Assembly (NCBI GenBank): GCA_030151135.1
Contig: JASLEQ010000747.1
Span: forward strand, 1 to 5,492
Direction of reading: 5' to 3'
Source: Candidatus Sulfotelmatobacter sp.
GTDB lineage: Bacteria; Acidobacteriota; Terriglobia; Terriglobales; SbA1
DNA: 5,492 bases
Positions 1 to 5,492 of this stretch are shown piece by piece. Below the pieces are notes generated by a model that had not been told where the DNA came from, searched no databases, and saw nothing but the letters and a program-made list of their open reading frames with translations. Each line of letters opens with the position of its first letter. The first letter of the stretch is position 1. A program made the position numbers and the translations under genes.

Positions 1-1119
1 CCTGTGTCTCAAATGTGGACCGTAGCCAGCTACGTGATCCGCCAAAAGCTCGCCGGACGCAAGCAGTATCCGCTCGTCCTGATGCTAGAGCCGCTGTTCC
101 GCTGCAACTTGGCCTGCGCCGGATGCGGCAAAATTCAATACCCCGCCCACATCCTCAAGAAGGATCTCAGCCCTGAAGAGTGCTTCCGCGCCGTCGACGA
201 ATGCGGCGCCCCCATGGTCTCGATCCCCGGCGGCGAGCCGCTCATGCATCCCGAGATCCACAAGATTGTCGAAGGCCTGGTCGCCCGGAAGAAATACATC
301 TATCTGTGCACCAACGCCCTGCTGCTGAAAGAGAAGATCGATCTCTTCAAGCCGAGCAAGTACCTGACGTTTTCCGTGCACCTCGACGGACAGCGCGAAG
401 AGCACGACCTCGCAGTCTGCCGCGAAGGCGGATACGACATTGCAGTCGACGCCGTGAAAGAGGCTCTGAAGCGTGGGTTCCGCGTCACTACGAATACGAC
501 CCTATTCGATGGAGCCAATCCGAAATCCGTCCGAGTGTTTTTCGACGAGATGATGGACTTGGGCGTCGAAGGCATGATGCTCTCTCCGGGATACTCCTAC
601 GACAAGGCTCCCGACCAAAAGCACTTTTTGGGACGCGCGCGCACCCGCCGCATGTTCCGCGCGATCCTCTCGAATCGCAAGAAGAGTTGGCAGTTCAACC
701 TATCGCCTCTCTTCCTAGAATTCCTGATGGGCAAGCGCACCTATCCATGCACCCCGTGGGGCATGCCGACGTTCAACGTCTTCGGTTGGCAGAAACCGTG
801 CTACCTGCTGCAGGACGGTTATGCAGAGAGCTTTAAGGAATTAATAGAAACAACCGAGTGGCAGAATTACGGCACAGAATCGGGCAATCCAGCGTGCGCC
901 AATTGCATGGTCCACAGCGGATACGAAGCCAGCGCGGTCAACGCGACGTTCAGCTCGCTGGAAGGATTTTTGGCGACGGTAAAAGCGACGCTGTTCACCA
1001 GCTATAAAGACAAAGAAGCACTCCGGATGTTAGACGAGCCGACAGCTCCGGTAAATCCGCTGATCCAGATCGAACCGAGCCAAAGCGCGACGCGCAATCT
1101 GCAAGAAACGCGAGCATAG
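1..1119 (+). CDS. hpnH: Adenosyl-hopene transferase HpnH (radical SAM), 5' end probably just outside the window
   Basis: HpnH adds the 5'-deoxyadenosyl radical from S-adenosylmethionine to hopene (diploptene), giving adenosylhopane, the first step of C35 hopanoid side-chain synthesis; it works at the cytoplasmic membrane. Numbering from the GTG at position 4, the radical SAM cluster motif CNLACAGC supplies Cys34, Cys38 and Cys41, and the SAM-contacting GGEP lies at 76-79. The C-terminal part has the HpnH/DUF3463 features: Cys249, Cys266 and the [12 protein letters not shown] block with Cys298 and Cys301. Length (371 codons or slightly more) fits the family. The frame is open to base 1 (CCT-GTG-TCT reads P-V-S), and homologues as I recall them begin a few residues earlier, so the GTG at 4 and the ATG at 13 are probably internal and the true start is just upstream. 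Stop is TAG 1117-1119. The identification is firm; the start is not. Confidence 0.95.
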   Translation, partial: PVSQMWTVASYVIRQKLAGRKQYPLVLMLEPLFRCNLACAGCGKIQYPAHILKKDLSPEECFRAVDECGAPMVSIPGGEPLMHPEIHKIVEGLVARKKYIYLCTNALLLKEKIDLFKPSKYLTFSVHLDGQREEHDLAVCREGGYDIAVDAVKEALKRGFRVTTNTTLFDGANPKSVRVFFDEMMDLGVEGMMLSPGYSYDKAPDQKHFLGRARTRRMFRAILSNRKKSWQFNLSPLFLEFLMGKRTYPCTPWGMPTFNVFGWQKPCYLLQDGYAESFKELIETTEWQNYGTESGNPACANCMVHSGYEASAVNATFSSLEGFLATVKATLFTSYKDKEALRMLDEPTAPVNPLIQIEPSQSATRNLQETRA

Positions 1120-1151
1120 CGGATACGCCAAGAATTTCGTCCCGGTAGGGG

Positions 1152-1171
1152 CCCGGCGTTTCAACGCCGGG
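1152..1171 (+). terminator. Perfect 9-bp hairpin 32 nt after hpnH stop; possible terminator or first unit of the hairpin array
   Basis: CCCGGCGTT (1152-1160) and AACGCCGGG (1163-1171) are exact reverse complements with only TC between them, so about 8 pairs can form with a 4-nt loop. There is no T-tract behind it, so it is not a classical intrinsic terminator. It may stabilise the hpnH 3' end or simply belong to the repeat cluster that follows. Confidence 0.4.
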
Positions 1172-1190
1172 GAAGAACGCGATTTAGGTA

Positions 1191-1360
1191 GCCGCGTCCG
1201 GTAAGGACGCCTGATTCAGCACTGAAGAAGCAGCCGCGAAGCGGCGAAAGAATGCAGCCCACGGCGCAAGCCGTGGGATAGTTCACCAAGGAAAATGGCA
1301 AGCCCCGAAGGGGCGAAAGCGCAGCCTTCGATGCTGATGACGGATGTCCTGTAAGGGCCT
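1191..1360. repeat. Cluster of short GC-rich hairpins (REP-like intergenic array)
   Basis: Five further stem-loops follow one another with little spacing. GCGTCC/GGACGC is at 1194-1210 with loop GGTAA. GCCGC-GAA-GCGGC is at 1233-1245. CCCACGGC-GCAA-GCCGTGGG is at 1258-1277, an 8-bp stem on a GNRA tetraloop. GCCCC-GAA-GGGGC is at 1302-1314. GTCCT-GTA-AGGGC is at 1346-1358 with one G-T pair. The units are related: the two GAA-loop hairpins are both followed by GAAAG, and then within a few bases by GCAGCC, and the first and last units share GTCC-N-GTAAGG. The array fills most of the space between hpnH and the next gene and has no open reading frame of merit. I recall similar hairpin strings between acidobacterial genes; role unknown (mRNA 3'-end protection, attenuation or a mobile repeat are all possible). 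Confidence 0.75.
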
Positions 1361-1375
1361 TCTTCATTGATTCAT

Positions 1376-1840
1376 ATGACAGGTAAAGAAACCGGACACA
1401 TCGATCACGCCACGCCGAATGCGATCCCGCCGCACGTCCAAAATCCCGACGCGCTGGAAATCGCCCCTGGCGTAGAACACGAAAAACTCGAAGGCTGGAT
1501 TCCCACCGTAGCCAGCGAAGAAGACCTCCGGCAGGCGTTAGAAAAAGCCTTCGACTATCGCGGCGACATCACCATCACCCGCAAAGACGGATCTAAAATC
1601 GAAGGCTACCTCTTCGACCGCCGCACCGGAAAGACACTGCAAGACTCGCAAGTCCGCCTCTACCCAAAGAACTCCAACGAGAAGATCGCGATCCCCTACT
1701 CCGACATCGCCGCCCTCGCCTTCACCGGACGCGACACCGCCGCCGGCAAATCCTGGGAAGCCTGGATGAAAAAGTACGCCGAGAAAAAAGCCAAAGGCGA
1801 AAAAGACCTGAGCCTCTACTCCGAATCGCTGGAAGAGTAG
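1376..1840 (+). CDS. Conserved hypothetical protein with predicted small beta-barrel core, downstream of hpnH
   Basis: A 154-residue soluble protein with no signal peptide or membrane segment; I cannot assign a function. The ATG at 1376 is chosen over the in-frame TTG at 1367. Neither has a good Shine-Dalgarno, and the nearest AAGGGC (1354-1359) is about 16 nt from the ATG and sits in the last hairpin. Residues 1-45 are polar and proline-rich and look unstructured; 47-60 form a likely helix (SEEDLRQALEKAF). Residues 62-118 alternate strand-like stretches: DITITRKDGSKIEGYLFDRR, then VRLYP, then KIAIPYSDIAALAFTG. That order, with a DG-turn followed by a GYLF-type strand, resembles Sm-like or SH3-like small barrels. 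The conserved-looking GRDTAAGKSWEAWMKKYAEKKAKGE (119-142) then gives a charged helix. It lies 256 bp behind hpnH on the same strand, separated by the hairpin array, so co-transcription is possible but not shown. Codon use matches hpnH. Confidence 0.8.
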   Translation: MTGKETGHIDHATPNAIPPHVQNPDALEIAPGVEHEKLEGWIPTVASEEDLRQALEKAFDYRGDITITRKDGSKIEGYLFDRRTGKTLQDSQVRLYPKNSNEKIAIPYSDIAALAFTGRDTAAGKSWEAWMKKYAEKKAKGEKDLSLYSESLEE

Positions 1841-1870
1841 TCTGAGCCGTGCCCCAAACTCGGTCTCGCA

Positions 1871-1891
1871 CACCGTGCGGCTAAAACGGTG
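1871..1891 (+). terminator. Weak hairpin after the hypothetical gene
   Basis: CACCGT (1871-1876) and ACGGTG (1886-1891) pair around a 9-nt loop, 30 nt after the TAG of the preceding gene. There is no T-run, so termination is only a guess. The rest of the 173-bp gap (1841-2013) shows no clear promoter, ribosome site or reading frame. Confidence 0.25.
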
Positions 1892-2013
1892 AACAGAAAG
1901 ACACTATCTCTGCCACTCCCGGTTACGACCGTTACCTGTTGTAGCAATCTTGTGCGTGGAACGATGAGTATGCGAGCGGTGTCAGTTTGTAATAGGCATC
2001 GGCTCGGATCGAT

Positions 2014-2622
2014 ATGCGGCCTCTGGCTATCAGCGCTTTTGTAATCACGGTACTTTTGGCGAGTCTAGCCTACCTGCAACTTTCGAACCGGCAAAGTCCC
2101 GCTCCGCCAAGAATCCCTGCCGTCTCTAGTTGCAAAGAGCCGAAACCGGGAATCAAGAGAATTCGCGGACGTGTAGGCTCGAACAACGACTATTCGATCT
2201 ATCGGTTCGACGTTCCAACAGGAGTGACAATCTCGCGTGAGGGTTGGGCCATGTGGGATATGCCAGCGCCTCCCTTGTACTCCTTTACCCTGACGCACGG
2301 AAACAGCAGATCATATCTAGTGATCTCTTGGGGAGGCGAGACCACATTTGGTGCGGACCCTCCACCCATAGATCCGGTCTTGGCCCCGCCTGGATATTTC
2401 GAAAAGCACAAGGTTTTGAACGACAGCGGAAAACAGATTGGCGAGGAGTCCTAGGGAGATCGTAACAATGGGGAGCGTTGGCGGCGGGTTCACCTCGTAG
2501 GATTGCTTAACGCCAAGTATGGTTCTCAGAGAGACAAGGAGGTTGCCAGCTATGGGTCCGTTCACGAGCAGGACGCGGCACTTTTCGATCAGATCATAAA
2601 CTCTGTTTGTACCGAGGAATGA
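2014..2622 (+). pseudogene. Membrane-anchored or exported hypothetical protein interrupted by an in-frame TAG
   Basis: From ATG 2014 the frame runs 146 codons to TAG 2452-2454, then continues in the same frame for 55 codons to TGA 2620-2622. Residues 5-22 (LAISAFVITVLLASLAYL) form a signal anchor or uncleaved signal peptide; the rest is expected outside the membrane. The part before the stop has globular features (DYSIYRFDVPTGVTISREGW, SYLVISWGG, PPGYFEKHK). The part after it also reads like protein rather than chance: NNGERWRRVHL, VASYGSVHEQDAALFDQIINSVC, ending CTEE. A single G-to-A change of a TGG (Trp) codon would create this TAG, and other one-base origins are possible. The family is unknown to me beyond a resemblance to acidobacterial hypothetical proteins. 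Its end overlaps the convergent membrane-protein gene by 34 bp. It is either a recent pseudogene, a sequencing error, or a gene truncated at 146 residues. There is no clear Shine-Dalgarno at the start. Confidence 0.7.
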
Positions 2623-3083
2623 TGCGGCGGCGCCACCTTCACCGATCCCATCCCCGCCGCCGTCGCCGCCTCACCAATGACACCTTGTTTTTGCTGCCCG
2701 GCCGCTCGCCACGGCAGCTGCCTCCACAGTCCGCCCACACAGAGGACGACCGAGAAGAGCGCGGTCACGCCGAGCGCCAGCAGCGTCCAAATGAACAAGA
2801 AGCCTCCGTTGGACTTGGCGATCGCGCCGCCCACTCCCGCCCCCTTCATATGGATGACGGGGACGAGGCACCCAAGCAGCGACCCCAGCAGGACGATGAC
2901 GTACCCGGACCGCCGTTCGGCCAGCACCAGCGTTCCGTACAGCCAGACCACCAGGATGGGCACCACAATCAGGTCAAAAAGCGTTCCGGGCTCCATCCCA
3001 CGGACGATGTCGTCCGCCGTGTGTAACGTCACGAAGAGGATCGAGAGCAGAGACGCGATCGTGAGCACAACGCTCTGTTTCAT
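2589..3083 (-). CDS. Small four-helix membrane protein with a chimeric C-terminal tail
   Basis: A 164-residue protein starting MKQSVVLTIASLLS. The ATG (3083-3081) is preceded by AAGGAGA with a 7-nt spacer, which decides the start against longer in-frame options upstream. Hydrophobic segments at about 4-20, 36-55, 60-78 and 94-118 predict four membrane helices. Between them lie a short acidic loop (TADDIVRG), the AERRSGY turn and a glycine-rich loop (GAGVGGAIAKSNGG). I recall this as a family of about 120-130 residues of unknown function in Acidobacteria and other soil bacteria. Here it runs on after GLWRQLPWR (about 119-126). Residues 138-153 (EAATAAGMGSVKVAPP) match the C-terminus of a HAD phosphatase instead, and the frame then ends inside the antisense of the convergent gene. 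The natural stop was probably lost in a rearrangement. It lies 77 bp downstream of the frameshifted exported-protein gene on the same strand, possibly one operon. Function unknown. Confidence 0.8.
   Translation of the reverse strand: MKQSVVLTIASLLSILFVTLHTADDIVRGMEPGTLFDLIVVPILVVWLYGTLVLAERRSGYVIVLLGSLLGCLVPVIHMKGAGVGGAIAKSNGGFLFIWTLLALGVTALFSVVLCVGGLWRQLPWRAAGQQKQGVIGEAATAAGMGSVKVAPPHHSSVQTEFMI
2626..2675 (-). pseudogene. Remnant A: C-terminal scrap of a HAD-family phosphatase gene
   Basis: Read on the minus strand this encodes GEAATAAGMGSVKVAPP. This corresponds to the segment just after HAD motif IV in beta-phosphoglucomutase-like phosphatases (AAxAAGM followed by a strand). 13 of 16 residues from the Glu on agree with the larger remnant at 4023-4198. 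At base level 2626-2673 matches 4048-4095 at 41 of 48 positions in the same orientation. No motif I-III remains. It is now read in frame as the tail of the four-helix membrane protein and begins 3 bp after the TGA of the plus-strand gene. Confidence 0.6.
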
Positions 3084-3090
3084 CGGATGT

Positions 3091-3097
3091 TCTCCTT
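3091..3097 (-). promoter_or_regulatory. Strong Shine-Dalgarno of the small membrane protein
   Basis: On the minus strand AAGGAGA is followed by a 7-nt spacer and then ATG. It is the clearest ribosome site seen in the window and fixes the start at 3083. Confidence 0.75.
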
Positions 3098-3160
3098 GGC
3101 CATCAGAAACGACGTCAGAAATGGAGCACCCCGGTTTGCATTTCGCGGAGAATACCACTT

Positions 3161-3945
3161 TCACTTGCCGAGACGCGATGCCTCTTCCTCGGCCTCGCGA
3201 ATTATCAGTTGACCAAGGTCGTTGGTGTCGGATGGAAGCCGCACCCATACCCGGAAGAGGTCCGGTTCTTCTCCCAGCAGAATCGCTGCGCCGCTATGGC
3301 AGTATCGTTCTTCTGCAACCTTGAGCCGGTGCCCAGACCGTCCGCCTGTGCAGGTGTCGAGAACTCGACGACATTCATGCCACGGTTCCTTATAGTGTCA
3401 TTCGGATAAGGACCATAGGGAAAGGAACTGGCTGGTTCGATTCCTTCTGCGAGGACTCTATCGACAAATTCCTTACGTGCCGGAAACACTCTGGCAATGG
3501 TTCTGGCGACTGCAAATCTGCCTGACGTGCCACCGTATTCCAGCGAGATCTGAACGACTGGCCCCGCAAATCCTCTCCAAGATGAGGAAAGTACTTCGGC
3601 CGAATTGATCGGATCGGGACTTACATAAAGGCTCGAACCACTTGATCCATAAACCCCGAAGCAGTGCCACCCTCTTGGAGCAAGGACTCCTACTCCTTCT
3701 TCTGCTTTGTAGTAGGCGACGCGATGAGCTGCTTCTTTGGAGACGGATATCGCTCCGTCTTGCCCCGAAGGCGCTTCGACCGGACCCTGTTGGCCGTCCG
3801 ATGGGCAGCCGACAAACGGGATGCGTGCCACAGAATCATTCGTGCGATTTGTGGGAGACTTGACTTGGCCGTACAAAGAAAGACTTGCGGAAGCCACGAT
3901 CAACAGCATTAGGCATCTGATTTGAGCACGCTTGGCGCCGAGCAT
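3161..3945 (-). pseudogene. Exported hypothetical protein with a one-base frameshift near the C-terminus
   Basis: From ATG 3945 the frame gives a signal peptide (KRAQIR, then a hydrophobic run 11-24, likely cleavage around LYG-Q) and a mature domain with CPSDGQQGPVEAP (47-59), AAHRVAYYKAEEGVGVLAPRG (72-92), SGRFAVARTIARVFP (141-155) and EGIEPASSFPYGPYP (167-181). I recall these as hallmarks of a widespread hypothetical family of about 250-260 residues. After SRLQKNDTAI (Ile217, codon 3297-3295) the frame goes off-family and stops at 3205. One frame over, starting with the AGC at 3295-3293, the expected C-terminus resumes: SGAAILLGEEPDLFRVW, then VRLPSDTNDLGQLIIREAEE, ending RLGK at TGA 3163-3161, 44 residues. 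Restoring one base (ATA-AGC where the sequence has ATAGC) gives a 261-residue protein. No good Shine-Dalgarno precedes 3945; a weak promoter-like pair (TGTACA, CATAAA) lies upstream. Function unknown; periplasmic location inferred. Confidence 0.8.
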
Positions 3946-4022
3946 GTAACTAGTTTATGGCCGCTTTGAATAAGATGTACACGCGACACTGAGTTGCGAT
4001 TACCGAGTTCTTAGAAGCATCA

Positions 4023-4198
4023 TCACACCTTCCCCACGCTCTCCCACGGCGGAGGCACCTTCACCGACGCCATCCCCGCCGCGTTCGCCGCTTCAATCCC
4101 CATGTCGGTATCTTCAAAAACCAGACACTCGCCCGGTCTCACGCCGAGTTTTCGGCCGCCATCTGCCGGACACTTCTTTCAAGAATCTCAGCGTCGAA
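4023..4198 (-). pseudogene. Remnant B: frameshifted C-terminus of a HAD-family phosphatase (beta-phosphoglucomutase type)
   Basis: On the minus strand 4152-4023 encodes KLGVRPGECLVFED, then TDMGIEAANAAGMASVKVP and PPWESVGKV before TGA 4025-4023. VFEDTDMG is HAD motif IV with the two acidic metal-binding residues, followed by the family's AAxAAGM helix. Upstream the same domain seems to continue in another frame as FDAEILERSVRQMAAE (4198-4151), matching the usual DAExF helix. The frames join if one A is restored in the AAAA run at 4152-4149. Motifs I (DxD), II and III are absent from the window, so no catalytic enzyme can be made. The piece lies between the surface-protein gene and the frameshifted exported-protein gene, all on the minus strand. 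No start codon or ribosome site is visible. HAD membership is firm; the extent of the upstream part is less sure. Confidence 0.75.
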
Positions 4199-4259
4199 AG
4201 AAGTACTCCACATTCACCGACAGCAGTCCAGCAATAGGCTGATCTGCATCAATCAATTT

Positions 4260-5492
4260 CTACTGGTTACCAGCAGTTCTTGGCGAAATTGGACGTGCAG
4301 CGGTCTGCATCGCGCGACCTCCTTTCAAGATCGGCACTGCAGGCCGTTGCCGCGGATCCTTATGCGTAGCGCGCGCTGCCTCGATCTTCTGTTCCAGTTC
4401 CCGTGCATTGCGCTTCGCCAGTTCGAAGTGTGAAGTGACGTCCTCCAGCCGCACATTCTCGTATCCTTTGCGGCGCGCCATGATCCGATAGTCGAAGCTT
4501 ACATTCGAACGCCCGCCGTGCAGCTCACGCACTTCAAACTGTCCCACTCCCTTGCTAGCAACATACAATCCTTCGCACTCGCCGTTAGGCGTGAGGAATA
4601 CGTGATAATCCACGTCGCCGTTCACTGTCTGTGCAAACATCGGTTCCAGTTGAACCGTTGCTTTGCCATTCGCAAGTTGCCCCGCACCCGCGTCTTCGAA
4701 CCAGTTCTCGGCCGCTTCCATCGCATAGAGTCGCACCATGCGATTCCCATCGACTGGCACGGCAGCAGACTTCGTTCCCGTGCACAGCAGATCTCCAACA
4801 CTGTTGTTGACCGCATCCATATAGATCTCGCACCAGGTCGCAGACCCGGGCCCTGCAAAACGGGCGGCGAGCGGAAGATGTCCGTTGGACGGACCGCTAT
4901 CGTTCTCGACGTACAACGTCTCGTGGTTCACCGTATTGTTCTTCCCCCAGAACGAATTCCCGTCGTCCGTTGTCCCGAGCACGCCGAAAGAGCCAGGCCA
5001 TCCACTGTCTCCCCAGACTCCTGCCAGGCTGAATCCATTCCCAGTCGTGGATGCATTCTGCATCTGGCTGTATGTGCCCACATAGTTAGTGCTGTACGCT
5101 TGCACGCCCATACTCCCGAACGACTGTGCAAACACGGCGGAGGAATTCGACTGGGCGAAAACCGCAATGCCGGTGTCTGCCGCGCCTAGTACGCCTATGT
5201 TTGAGTCGGTTGTGCCGTACACCCCGGCACCGGACGAGGAATCTCCCCAGACCCCGACCCGGCTACCACCACTCGAATATTGACTGGCCGTCGAGAACTG
5301 GCCAAAGACACCGTTTCCGGATGGGCCGGGAGCGTCCGCGTATATCCCGTTGCCGTTTGTGTTCGTGGCATTGAGCGCAGCCACCGATGAAGTGTTCCCG
5401 TTGATGGTCACGGGCTGCGAAAACGTGTCGGCGGCGTTCAACAATGGAATCAGCGACGTGTTCACATTCAGCGTCGTCGTACCACCCAGTGA
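4260..5492 (-). CDS. Large surface or secreted protein with GVxG beta repeats, N-terminus outside the window
   Basis: 410 codons are open from the window edge to TAG 4262-4260. The GTG at 5465 is internal to the frame, which upstream reads SLGGTTTLN, so the start and any signal peptide lie beyond 5492. Counting from the edge, LGGTTTLN...INGN (2-33) resembles the tail-fibre-like entry of acidobacterial surface proteins. Residues about 46-183 are Gly/Ser/Asn-rich with repeated short strands: GVFG, GVWG, GVYG, GVLG, AVFAQ twice, then GVWG and GVLG again, suggesting a beta-roll or fibre. A C-terminal domain follows with AENWFEDAGAGQL (261-273), YHVFLTPNGECEGLYV (296-311), FEVREL (319-324) and FDYRIMARRKGYE (333-345), which I recall from many bacterial hypothetical proteins that carry such repeats. 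The tail (about 350-410) is charged and then basic/proline-rich. Substrate or partner is unknown. It is probably exported and fibrous; this is inference. Confidence 0.85.
   Translation of the reverse strand, partial: SLGGTTTLNVNTSLIPLLNAADTFSQPVTINGNTSSVAALNATNTNGNGIYADAPGPSGNGVFGQFSTASQYSSGGSRVGVWGDSSSGAGVYGTTDSNIGVLGAADTGIAVFAQSNSSAVFAQSFGSMGVQAYSTNYVGTYSQMQNASTTGNGFSLAGVWGDSGWPGSFGVLGTTDDGNSFWGKNNTVNHETLYVENDSGPSNGHLPLAARFAGPGSATWCEIYMDAVNNSVGDLLCTGTKSAAVPVDGNRMVRLYAMEAAENWFEDAGAGQLANGKATVQLEPMFAQTVNGDVDYHVFLTPNGECEGLYVASKGVGQFEVRELHGGRSNVSFDYRIMARRKGYENVRLEDVTSHFELAKRNARELEQKIEAARATHKDPRQRPAVPILKGGRAMQTAARPISPRTAGNQ
4944..5357 (-). repeat. Degenerate tandem beta-strand repeats inside the surface protein
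   Basis: The encoded stretch contains at least nine GVxG/AVFAQ-like units spaced mostly 9-10 residues apart in the 5130-5260 part. A longer unit, GVWGDS followed by GV(Y/L)GTTD, occurs twice. On the plus strand this shows as TCTCCCCAGAC near 5010 and again near 5242. The repeats are diverged at base level, so they are protein-structural rather than recent DNA duplications. Confidence 0.6.

Noticed and set aside
180..836. Long open frame inside hpnH in another frame, rich in Arg and Pro.
   Set aside because: Its composition is that of a frame shadow in GC-rich coding DNA, and the HpnH frame explains the region fully.
1152..1358. Possible CRISPR array because of repeated short palindromes.
   Set aside because: The repeats are not identical, spacing is irregular and there are no unique spacers of constant length.
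1161..1367. Minus-strand 68-codon frame across the hairpin array.
   Set aside because: It is made almost entirely of the hairpin repeats (SPLRG occurs more than once) and has no start context.
1930..2013. Possible promoter before the gene at 2014 (TTGTAG and nearby sequence).
   Set aside because: No -10 box at a proper distance; nothing beyond chance.
2607..3324. Plus-strand open frames opposite the membrane protein and the exported-protein gene.
   Set aside because: They are antisense shadows without ribosome sites; the minus-strand genes show membrane helices, a Shine-Dalgarno and family motifs.
3949..3980. Promoter-like pair (TGTACA and CATAAA, 16-nt spacer, minus strand) before the frameshifted gene.
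   Set aside because: Each box matches only four of six consensus bases, too weak to list as a promoter.
4194..4262. The frame of the surface protein continues after its TAG (4262-4260) for about 22 codons (starting KLIDADQPIAGLL) to a TGA, which together with TAG 2452 might hint at amber readthrough.
   Set aside because: The protein already ends in a usual basic/proline-rich tail, the extension is short and shows no family match I know, and hpnH and the next gene also end in TAG. Chance is the simpler reading.
4518..5189. A 223-codon plus-strand frame opposite the surface protein.
   Set aside because: No ribosome site or recognisable domain; rich in His, Arg and Cys as expected for antisense of this gene.

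Overview
The window reads as a chromosomal stretch of an Acidobacteriota member, probably a Terriglobia/Koribacter-like soil lineage. This is inference from three things: a hopanoid-side-chain radical SAM gene, a dense run of short GC-rich hairpins between genes of the kind I associate with acidobacterial genomes, and several hypothetical-protein families I recall mainly from that phylum. There are no rRNA or tRNA genes, no CRISPR array, and no transposase or integrase.

Left part, 1-1840, plus strand: hpnH (adenosylhopane synthase), then about 250 bp holding at least six small perfect or near-perfect hairpins built from repeated modules, then a 154-residue soluble protein of unknown function whose central part looks like a small beta-barrel.

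Middle part, 1841-4259: a zone of decaying genes. A membrane-anchored or secreted protein gene (2014-2622, plus) is split by an in-frame TAG, with 55 further sensible codons in the same frame up to a TGA. Facing it on the minus strand are a four-helix small membrane protein (2589-3083) and, 77 bp upstream of it, an exported-protein gene (3161-3945) broken by a one-base frameshift about 44 codons before its end. Two C-terminal scraps of HAD-family phosphatase genes, both on the minus strand, bracket these two genes. One (2626-2673) has become the C-terminal tail of the membrane protein. The other (4023-4198) is larger and itself frameshifted. The scraps share 41 of 48 bases and lie in the same orientation 1.4 kb apart.

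Right part, 4260-5492, minus strand: the 3' 410 codons of a large surface-type protein with GVxG-type beta repeats followed by a C-terminal domain seen in many bacterial hypothetical proteins. Its start lies beyond the window.

HpnH links the window to hopanoid membrane lipids, and nothing else visible here clearly belongs to that pathway. I do not see a complete new defence or mobile system. The most notable structure is the cluster of broken genes and duplicated HAD scraps, together with the hairpin array behind hpnH. Sequencing or assembly error must be excluded before the broken genes are taken as true pseudogenes.
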